From positions 1 through 26,356 of the forward strand of contig JBBHKE010001340.1 of the NCBI GenBank assembly GCA_037447655.1: 26,356 bases of DNA. Reading direction: 5' to 3'. The notes under the pieces are model-generated. The model was not told where the DNA came from and ran no database searches. It was given only the letters and a program-made list of their open reading frames with translations. Within the stretch, counting starts at the first letter, position 1, and every line of letters begins with the position of its first letter. Origin of the DNA: Zygnema cylindricum. Taxonomy: Eukaryota; Streptophyta; Zygnematophyceae; Zygnematales; Zygnemataceae. The position numbers were made by a program, and so were the translations under genes. Positions 18,099-26,356 of the stretch are shown here, one piece after another.

Positions 18099-18955
18099 TA
18101 ATTAGAGTTATGTACGCTAATTCCGTCACCCCAAATTTTGACTCTATCACCATATATAGAGTACATTATTCTAAATTATTTTTTACATTATTTCAAGTAT
18201 TTTTTGAATGAGCGATAATAACTTCAATACAGTGTCGTTTTAAAAAGTGTGGCGTACGGTCGGTGTCTGACCATGCAAAATTGTACTTTATTAAGTAAAA
18301 AAGTTCAAATAATGATTTAATACAGGCTGTTATCATGTGACTGCGTTTTAACAAACCGCGTAGTGCAAACGTCATAATGACATGAAACTGTATGTTTTGT
18401 CGGATTTTGTACGCGTACCAAATTTACAGTAGATATATTCAACGCCTAAATTTACGCCCAAATAAGAGTTATTGATAAATAAGAGTTTTTTTTTTTTTGA
18501 AAAGGGTTGATCACCCAAAATAAAGTTAATAACTCTAATTATTTTTTTTCGTTTTTTTAATCTAACTATTTCTTTACTCTAAGTACGATTCGCGGTGTAG
18601 AGAACGTGTAGAAGCGATACACGTGGATGATAAAGAAAGGTGTCGAAATGGACTGTTGCGTTCAAATATGTATTTCGCTGTTGTGCAACTGTACTCTCGA
18701 CCGTACAGTTTGGTTTAAGTGTACTTTCGCATGTAATTGAAACTAAGTATTGTTACTTTGGTTTTTAGCAAAGATTCTCCGTACAACTTTCAAAGCATTC
18801 TTATGTAAAGAAATGAAATTGTAACTTTAGATTGTGACGGATGTAGACGTGGGTGTAATTTGTGACGATTGTAGACGAGTACAAAACTCGCGACAATTGA
18901 TGACGTTTACCAAAAAAAAAACGGTTGTAGACCTCTAACTACTTGTGACACTGTA

Positions 18956-19684
18956 GATGTTTAGGGTTTGTGACATTTTGAAGTCACGCGTACTTGTGAT
19001 AGCGTCGACGTCACAAATTCCAAAACATTCGGCCATGGTTTGCCGATTTTGTTTTTTTTGTCTGTTCTCACTCTACTTGCCACCAAAATAAGCTAAAAGA
19101 CAGCCAAAAGAAATATTTTTTATAGATCTTTCATTTGATACCTTTCTTGCCTTTTTTCATTGCAAGAATTGTGAGATAGACGGTTAGTGGGAGAGGGAGA
19201 GAGAGAGAGGCGCTTTCACGGACTTCGCTTTTGCGAAATGGCGTCCGTTGGTTGAAACCTCCTCCAGAGCCCCTGTACGGAAAAAATCCCACGGAAAAAG
19301 TCACGCACGGGCTGGAAACGTGCGGTGGGTTATTTTTTGGTACTCCGCGCTCAAAATATTGTAAAAAAATTCCGGCACGTGCGACAGCATCTGCCTATTC
19401 GTTTTCCTCATGGAACTTTATTTAAAATCACCCCGCGAGGTGATTTTATATAAAGTTTGAAGATGAGCTGGAAGGACGCGAAATTGGGTCGAAATGCGCT
19501 AAACGACAAACTGCTTCGCGCTAGACGACAAAATTGCAGTACATTTAAAGTTGTAAGGTAACGCAACTTGTACGGTGTCAACTTCAATTTTCTGGTACGG
19601 ATGCGGATTTTCTCGTTTTTTTCCCGCGTTATGGAGAAAAACGACAGAAAATAACTGTAACTTTAGCACATGTGAAAGTACCCT
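18956..19684 (+). repeat. 0.73-kb direct repeat, copy 1
   Basis: Runs from GATGTTTAGGGTTTGTGAC to GAAAGTACCCT and matches copy 2 at 20669-21394, about 95% identical by eye. The open frame beginning RNGVRWLKPPP (19231-19425) is frameshifted by one-base indels in copy 2, so it is not under coding constraint. It contains the near-palindrome at 19414-19457. Confidence 0.92.
19414..19457. repeat. 44-bp near-palindrome, copy 1
   Basis: AACTTTATTTAAAATCACCC (19414-19433) mirrors the following 22 bases around CG. It carries one more mismatch than copy 2, in the GC core (CCCCGCGAGG). Confidence 0.9.
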
Positions 19685-19929
19685 TACGTCCGCGTTTTTT
19701 TTTTTCCCCGGTTTTTTTTCCCGCGGAATGTTATCCTACGCCGTGTCGGTTCGCTAAAAAAAATCGTCCGGCGGTGTGCGCTGTACTATGATGATAAGTC
19801 AGATCGTACGTTTGTACAAGAGTGTGCACAACGCACACACGTACAGTATGCTTACTCTACGCGAGTTTTGTGCCAAGTTTTGTGCGCCTACCAAAGGCCT
19901 ACCATAAAAACACCTACTTTTGGACTATG
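19685..19929. other. Spacer, no gene seen
   Basis: Contains TTTCCCCGG-type runs and alternating GTGTGCACAACGCACACAC (about 19822-19841), a local inverted repeat. No convincing coding. Confidence 0.4.
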
Positions 19930-20062
19930 TTTAAAACGACACTGTTTAGAGTTATTAACGCTCATTCAAAGTACCTTAACTAATGTAAATAATAATTTAT
20001 AATAATGTACTCTATTTATGGCGATAGAGTCAAAATTTGGGGTGACAGAATTAGCGTACATA

Positions 20063-20108
20063 ACTCTAATTACGATTCGTGGAGTACACAGCGAATCGTA
20101 ATTAGAGT
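20063..20108. repeat. Perfect 17-bp arm hairpin
   Basis: ACTCTAATTACGATTCG (20063-20079), a 12-base loop, then the exact reverse complement (20092-20108). The same motif is found singly at 18575-18592. It looks like two element ends placed head to head. Confidence 0.95.
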
Positions 20109-20109
20109 A

Positions 20110-20668
20110 ATGAAAAAATTAGAGTAAAAAAACCAAAAAAAACAATTAGAGTAATGAACTCTAACTTATGTGAGAGAACGTTATCACAGAGGAAGTTTAC
20201 TCTAATTTATTTAAGTACTCTATATTGGGTTATGTCGGCAATAATTATCCGCGCTGAAATTATGAACACTAAATTACGTAGATGTACAATATCTGTCAGT
20301 CCGTATTGTTTTGACGTCATTATGACGTTAGTACTATTTGTCGCATTGAATGTCAATAAATGTTCACACTGACGACGATGTTGTCGACGGACTAGAGTTA
20401 GGGTGCGTCTCCATGTACTTGAAACTTAGAGAAAAAAATTTGTTTTTAGCGCAAATCTGGCGGACCCGGATTTCGGGTGTCCCTATGTGTAACAACGACA
20501 TAGTTACGTAAGCGTGTGACGATTGTATAGGCTGACAATGCGCGTGACGGCTGTCAACGTCTACAATCTGTGATGACGCACGCTATTTTTTGTAGCAGGT
20601 TGTGACGTCGCATGAGTTTTCGTGACATTGTAGACGTACCGCCATCCAGCCTGTGCCGTTTCACGGTT
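20110..20668. other. Core spacer with GTGAC..TGTAGACG motifs
   Basis: Includes ATTAGAGTAATG repeats (20101-20155) and several copies of a motif like GTGACGATTGTAGACG (about 20516, 20544 and 20630; also 17148, 18834, 18866 and 18945 outside this entry). The 72-codon frame at 20154-20372 is not recognisable as a gene. Confidence 0.4.
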
Positions 20669-21394
20669 GATGTTTAGGGTTTGTGACATTTTGAAGTCAC
20701 GCGTACTTGTGATAGCGTCGACGTCACAAATTCCAAAACATTCGGCCATGGTTTGCCGATTTTGTTTTTTTTGTCTGTTCTCACTCTACTTGCCACCAAA
20801 ATAAGCTAAAAGACAGCCAAAAGAAATATTTTTTATAGATCTTTCATTTGATACCTTTCTTGCCTTTTTTCATTGCAAGAATTGTGAGATAGACGGTTAG
20901 TGGGAGAGGGAGAGAGAGAGAGGCGCTTTCACGGACTTCGCTTTTGCGAAATGGCGTCCGTTGGTTGAAACCCCCTCCACGGCCCCTGTACGGAAAAAAT
21001 CTCATGGAAAAAAGTCACGCACAGGCTGGAAACGTGCAGTGGGTTATTTTTGGTACCCCGCGCTCAAAAATTGTAAAAAAATTCCGGCACGTGCAACAGC
21101 ATCTGCCTATACATTTACCTCATGGAACTTTATTTAAAATCACCTCGCGAGGTGATTTTATATAAAGTTTGAAGATGAGCTGGAAGGACGCGAAATTGGG
21201 TCGAAATGAGCTAAACGACAAACTGCTTCGTGCTAGACGACAAATTGCAGTACATTTAAAGTTGTAAGGTAACGCAACTTGTACGGTGACAATTTCAATT
21301 TTCTGGTACGGATGACGATTTTCTCGTTTTTTTATAAGTTATGGAAGAAAACGACAGAAAATAACTGTAACTTTAGCACATGCGAAAGTACCCT
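20669..21394 (+). repeat. 0.73-kb direct repeat, copy 2
   Basis: Matches copy 1 base for base over most of its length with scattered substitutions and one-base indels. The offset is 1713 bases at the start. The ends are sharp: similarity stops at GAAAGTACCCT, and upstream matching is limited to GATGT. No terminal repeats or target duplication are visible, so the mechanism is unclear. Confidence 0.92.
21126..21169. repeat. 44-bp near-perfect palindrome, copy 2
   Basis: Two 22-base arms meet at CG with one mismatch (T against A at arm position 9). The inner 12 bases of each arm, AAAATCACCTCG, are perfect. Confidence 0.95.
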
Positions 21395-21709
21395 AAGTTT
21401 GTATATATTTTGGTTCGCGTCGTACTTCTTGGTCTCGCGTAAATTTTGTTTCGCGATGGTCAAAGTCGTAGTTGAAAATTATTGAATGCTAATGTTGTAA
21501 TCTGTACGGAAATATACGGAAATGTACCAGAATGTACCCTAAAAACCTTAAAATCCCGCTTAAATAACCCTAAAATGCACGGAAGATACGAATCTTATTA
21601 ACTTTTCAAAATCTTTTGATGCGCACTGAACGTATTATTCGTTAGTTTACTCCGTGCGTTTTATGCGCATGGGACATCTATGATCCTCGGTTGGCTTTGA
21701 AAGGCGGCA
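21395..21709. other. Right edge of core, nothing recognised
   Basis: AT-rich with a few ACGGAAATGTACC-like short repeats (about 21505-21540). No gene, and no match to the left side of the core. Confidence 0.4.
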
Positions 21710-22890
21710 ATGATGTCGACACTCGAGGAACAATAAATTAGAGGCGCTTGAAAATGTGCCACGTGAGCATGGTTGACTTTGACTTCAATGATGTGCTCTG
21801 CCGTCTTAGTGGTTTGTTTGTTTCAATCGTAGAAACGCTACATCTCGTTTAAACGTCGTTTCGAAGTTTTAGACTTAATTGAGTCGTTTTTTTTTCGCCG
21901 TATACAATGTTTAAACAGTACAAATCATGGTTGAAACGTAAAAACGAGGGTTAAATTGTTAGTAAGAGAGTTACGCATGAGGACAAAAACGTAAAACCAT
22001 TGGATTCGGCGTTTAAACACAACATTGAAATTTGGAGAAAGTCAACGCGTCGTAAATCGCACGAGAGGTACAAATACCAACGAATGCAGTCCTTCCATTT
22101 GCCACTCATTCTCGCTGCATCAACATACCTTGCGAAATAAATGATTTTCTAGCTCGTTTTCTTTCCATTATTATTGACTAAATACGAGACAACCAACATT
22201 TCTAGACGATTTTGAGCGATTTTTTGGCAGTTTCTGCACGATTTCTACACGTGGAAAACTTTTTTGGACTTTTGCGAAGAAGCTGGAAGTGTCATTTGGT
22301 CGAAAGCTTCATTTGGCATTTGGCTGGAAGGTTTTATCCGCACGTGCGAAATTAGGGCGGGAAAACAGAAGGTGAGGGGAATGATTGGGAATTGGAGGTT
22401 TTGTCACGTGGCATATTGTGGAGAAGAGATGGTTTGAAAGCCACGTGGCAGCTGGATGAATGCTGAAACTCTGTCGGAAAGAAGTTTCGAACCCTAAAAA
22501 ATAAATCCATAGAAATCCCAAAAAAAAAGGGAATTTTGAACCTTAAACGTTGGAATTCTCTCCTTCTTCTTCTCCCTCTTATCTTCCTTCTCGCTCTCCC
22601 TCTCTCTCTCCCTCGCCATCTCCCTCTCTCTTCCTCTCCCTCTCTCTCTCCCTCTAAATGCATGGTGACATGGAACACAAAATAACAATTTAATTTTAGC
22701 ATGTGTTATGTTAAACTCAAATTGTTCACTTTGAAAAAACAAAAACAGTGTAAAAACAAAAATAAATAAAAATTGGAATCAAATGGCTTAAAAAGGATGG
22801 TAATAAAATGGTCCAATGAGAGGCAACCGTTTCTTGGCAGGTGGCAAAACGAGTAACGATTATTTTCGCAAAAAACGTTTTTATAAGAAA

Positions 22891-23096
22891 ATGGCAAAAA
22901 TGATGTCCTCCGCTTTCTTTCTCTTCCTTGCCATTGCCATCCCTCCATTGGTGTCGGCCACTCCTCTTTTGACGCAAAAAGACAGTACGTCCCTCCTTAC
23001 ATGGATGACTTTTTCCCTTAAGAAATTGTTTTGTGTTCTCTCTCTCCCTCCCTCTCTCTCTCTCTTTCTCTCTCTCTCCTCTCTCTACCTCTCTCG

Positions 23097-23149
<53 letters not shown>

Positions 23150-23220
23150 CCCTCTTCCTCCTAACTTATCTTGGAATATTTACAAGTGAAAAGAGAATCA
23201 CCTCAGTAATTACTTCATAG
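22891..23220 (+). CDS. Signal-peptide-like open frame, copy in unit A'' (doubtful)
   Basis: ATG at 22891 opens MAKMMSSAFFLFLAIAIPPL and VSATPLLTQKDS, identical at protein level to the unit A' copy up to that point. It then passes through about 15 residues (WMTFSLKKLFCVLS) into pure Ser/Leu repeat and ends at 23218-23220. The DNA in this part of the unit is highly similar on both sides of the frame too, so protein constraint is not shown. An upstream in-frame start is at 22816. Confidence 0.15.
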
Positions 23221-25039
23221 TGACCATAACGTAATTCCATTGTTATAGAATAGTAGTTGATATAAAAACATGTCATCCTAAAACTTTGGCGTTTCCTAAT
23301 AATTTGCCAACGTATTTTTTAAGCAACGTCTAGTATTGAAAATTTGAATGTGGCCCTTTTGTTTGAACATTCATAAAAATCATTTGCATCTTTTCATATT
23401 TATTGAAAGGATCGATAATAAAACTCTGAGCTCACTTACAAACACTTATAGCAGCAGAAGCATTTAGAATATAAAACATTACATCAACATTGAAGAGACA
23501 TTTCAGAAAATTCTCACATTAATAAAAAAACTGAAATTACAATTTCTTCTCTATCTCTTCTATTACTCCATATAATACTCCAATTCCTTATTGATTGATT
23601 AACACACAGTCATGGTATCCCTTAAATACAATACCAGCCATGGCGTGACACGTGTGAGCGTGCGCCGCCAAGAAGCCTCCAGAAATCTGCCACCTGTCCG
23701 CAGATTAAGCTAGAACACTCTAAATTTCACTAAGGACTGAAACATGCAAAACGACAAGTGAAAACGAAAGTACTAGACAAAACTAGAAGTACTATCGTAC
23801 TAAACTAGACGTACGAAAATCTAGACGCGAAACGAAAAGACAAATACATTTCGAAAAGATAAATACATATTCGACTCGTGTTAAAGTTATTTACAAAACA
23901 TTTTGAAAAAAAATGACCCCGATGAATGTGTAAAACGTTGTTCCAACAGTATTTCCAACTTTCAATCGCAAAATATTTAGTTTCGATTCGGCAAACAAAA
24001 AATGTCATTTTGGGGAAACACCCAAATAAATTTATATATTATGCATGTATGCAATATATACACATGTTTATGCAAACACATAATCGCCTTACACCTGTTC
24101 CTGTTTTTTTGTCTTTTTCCAGCTTCCTTGAGTTCATACGCACAATGCCCAGTTTCTACATTTATTAGTCATCTTGGGAAAGGTGCCTTTCGTTCCCTTC
24201 TCTCACAGTCGCCCCTCTTTCTCTCTCTCTTTCTTCCCCTCATCCTAAGTCATAATCCTTTTAGGGTATCCTCTCTCTCTCCCCCTCTTCCTTCCCTCAC
24301 AAGATTGGTTGTACCTCTTATTCCTCCAAAAATAGGCAAACGTTTCACAGTTGAACTTTTTCGTGTAAAATCTTTGTTTCATTTTCTTTTTCGTTTTGTT
24401 TTATCTATGGGATGTTAGTCTTGTGACATCCTGATTTTCATATGTTTTACAAAATGTATGATTTTTATGCCTAAAAAATCTTTTACCAAAAAAATATTTG
24501 GTATTTTGTTTAACAAACTACCAACAAAATGTTTGACAATACTTATTTATTAACAAACTAACCATGAAATATCCGATCAAATTAACAATAGGAATAAGTA
24601 ATTTTCTATTAAACTAACCAAATAACACTCAATATTCTCTTAAGGTAACAAATGATCATTCACTTTTCTATCCTCCTACCCCATTATTTTCCACTCCCTC
24701 CCCTCTCCAACCTCTCCCTCTTCCGCTCCCTCTTTTTTTCCCTCTATCTCTTCCTCTCCCACTCCCTCTTCCTCTCCCTCTCCCTTTCTCTCTCCTACAA
24801 CTCCCTCTCCATCGTCCTCAACCTCTCCCTATTCCACTCCCTCTCCATATTCTTCTCCCTCTCCCTCTTAATTTAGTATGTCTACGAATCGTGGGTTTTC
24901 CTTCTTTGCAGATATACCTATCCTTAGTTTTATATTCAATGGGAACTGTCTATTAAGTGGAATTTCAAATTTCATTCACAATCATCGATTTGAAACCAAT
25001 GAGTGCAACATCACAACATTGATTGACGAACCAGTAAGC

Positions 25040-26038
25040 TCCCTCACCCTTTTCTCTCTCTCTTCAACTCTCTCTCTCTCCATCCCTCTCTCTCTCTCCT
25101 CTCTCAACTCTCTAACTCTCTCTCTCCCACTCTCTTGCCACGCCATCCCTCTCTCCCACTTTCTCTCTCCTCCCTCTCTCCCTTTTTTCTCTCTCTTCGT
25201 CTCTCTCGCCCTCTCTCTCCCACTTTATCTCTCCTCTCTCTCGTTTTCTCTGTCCACCTCCATCACATTCTCACCATCTATCGCTCCCTCCCTCTCGTTC
25301 TCTCACTCACTACCTCAATTTCTTTATCATCTATCTCTTTTTCTTCTTTAACCCTCCCTCTCTCTCTTCACCTCTCGCTATCTCCATTCCTCTCTCTCTC
25401 GCTCTCTCCCACTCTCCCTCCCCCCTTTCTCTCCCTCACCCTCTATCTTTATTCCCCTCTCTCCCTCTCTCTCATTATCTATCCTCTCACTCTATCTCTC
25501 ACTCTCAATCTCGCTCTCCACCTCTCTCCCTACTCTCTTGCTCTCTTTTTCCTCGCTTTCTCTCACTTTCTCTCTTCTCTCTCCCTCTCAGCCTTTCTTC
25601 CCCTATTCCCCACCTCTTCCTCTCCCTCCCTCTCTCCTTTCACTCTCTCTCTGTTTCTCTCTCTATCTTTCTTGATCTCTCTCACTCCTTCCCCCCTCTC
25701 TCCTTCCTCTTTCTTGATCTCTCCCACTTTCGTTCTCTCCTCTCTCTCTCCCTCTCCCTCTTTCTCTCCATCCCTTTCTCTTTCCTCTCACTTGATCCCT
25801 CTCACCCACCCCTCTACCCAAAACTCTCCCTATCTATCGCTCTCTCTGTCGCTTTCCCTCTCTCTGTCGCTTTCCCTCTCTAACCCGCTTTTCCTCTCCT
25901 CTCCTTTTCTCTCCCTTTTTTAATCTCCTCCATTTACCTTTCTTGCCCTTCACCTTCTCTCACTTACTCTTCTTCGCCCCTATCTCTCACTCACCCCCCT
26001 CTCTCTTTATCTCTCCCCCCCTTCTCTCTCTCTCTCTC

Positions 26039-26069
<31 letters not shown>

Positions 26070-26356
26070 CACTTCCCCACCGATCTCTCCCCTCCGCTCC
26101 CTTGCCTTCACCTCCCATGTTCCTCCCCGGCCCTCCCTCCCCTCCTCTTCCTCTCTCTCAATTTATCTCCCTTTTTTTCTCACTATCCCCTTCTCTTTTT
26201 CTGTCTCAACCCCTCTCACTCTCTCTCTCCTCTCTCTCTCTCCCCCACTTTCCTCTCCTCTCCTCTCCTCTCCCCTCCCCTCCCCTCCTCTCCCCTCCTC
26301 TCCCCTCCCCTCTCCCCCCCCCTCCCCTTTCCTCCCCTCCCCTCCCCTCCCCTGCC
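25040..26356. repeat. Terminal CT-rich tract with CTCCT pentamers
   Basis: About 1.3 kb of pyrimidine-rich repeat. It includes long (CT)n at about 26024-26070, an 18-base repeat CTCTCTGTCGCTTTCCCT twice at about 25845-25880, and a CTCCT/CCCCT pentamer array from about 26254 to the window end. All frames in it are repeat translations. Confidence 0.95.

Larger units (their letters stand above)
18099..20109. repeat. Nested inverted segments (possible nonautonomous elements)
   Basis: Three inverted pairs are visible. 18099-18244 pairs with 19930-20072 at about 80% identity, sharing GTACGCTAATTC and GTCACCCCAAATTTTGACTC. 18530-18612 pairs with 20076-20140, and 18366-18430 pairs with about 20265-20335. 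TACTCTAAGTACGATTCG (18575-18592) and its near-exact inverse (20092-20109) face inward with TA at the edges, as ends of a small TA-inserting element could. The order of the pairs is not mirror-symmetric, so more than one insertion or rearrangement is involved. No transposase frame exists. Confidence 0.55.
21710..26356 (+). repeat. Unit A'', third copy of the CT-rich unit (+ strand)
   Basis: 21710-22990 mirrors 16850-15440 of unit A'. 23912-24890 matches 323-1300 of unit A, and 24895-25035 is the insert-free version of 1306-1808. It is the most complete copy, because it joins the segments seen only in A' and only in A. 23221-23900 has no copy elsewhere and no gene. CT tracts lie at 22556-22655, 23035-23155, 24655-24870 and 25040-26356. 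The right end is outside the window. Confidence 0.8.

Noticed and set aside
19231-21165. Frames beginning RNGVRWLKPPP in both 0.73-kb copies as a small gene
   Set aside because: One-base indels change the downstream protein completely between copies, so coding constraint is absent.
690-22500. Single TTTAGGG or CCCTAAA strings (for example 693, 13411, 15901, 18960, 22490)
   Set aside because: Isolated units only, never in tandem, so not an interstitial telomere tract. They may be chance or promoter telo-box motifs.
1-26356. CRISPR array, bacterial operon or novel defence system
   Set aside because: No spacer-repeat pattern, ribosome sites or operon structure; content is eukaryotic retroelements and microsatellites.

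Overview
The window looks like heterochromatic, transposon-packed nuclear DNA from a land plant or close relative. The support is two Ty1/copia-type retroelements whose primer-binding sites both fit the initiator tRNA-Met as I remember the plant sequence, a PIF/Harbinger-type MITE, and long CT microsatellites. I see no intact host gene, rRNA, tRNA or CRISPR array. The species cannot be named from the sequence. Nearly all long open frames are Ser/Leu-rich translations of CT repeats (or Arg/Glu-rich on the other strand) and are not genes.

Layout, left to right. 323-3270 is unit A (+ strand), a CT-rich repeat family. 3271-4049 is unassigned. 4050-4232 is an 18-bp tandem repeat. 4267-6640 is a decayed retroelement start: a leader or LTR remnant, a TGGTATCAGAG primer site, and a broken gag with a UBN2-like segment. 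This gag then meets an inverted copy of itself, with the fold at a perfect 17-bp hairpin (6849-6901). The right arm (6902-7931) is cut by a complete but dead Ty1/copia element (7932-14232) and resumes at 14233-14385. The copia has 684-bp LTRs of the form TGTTG...CAACA and a 5-bp target duplication GTGAG. It retains gag, protease, integrase, RT and RNase H with stops and frameshifts. Its 3' LTR carries a 731-bp MITE with a TTA target duplication.

14383-16850 is unit A' (minus strand), about 16851-21709 is a core of nested repeats, and about 21710-26356 is unit A'' (+ strand). The core holds a 0.73-kb direct duplication, near-perfect palindromes, inverted segments and a recurrent GTGAC..TGTAGACG motif. 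The large plan is therefore A / A' / A'' in orientations + / - / +. These are two overlapping large inverted repeats, one folding at about 6868 and one around the 16.9-21.7 kb core.

The relative order of events can be read. The inverted structure formed first, copia then jumped into its right arm, and the MITE then jumped into the copia 3' LTR. The most notable biology is the copia element. It appears to prime from an internal half of initiator tRNA-Met (GGTTACGGGCCC directly after the LTR, as in Drosophila copia) and to start gag inside its LTR. The neighbouring retroelement primes from the ordinary 3' end of the same tRNA.
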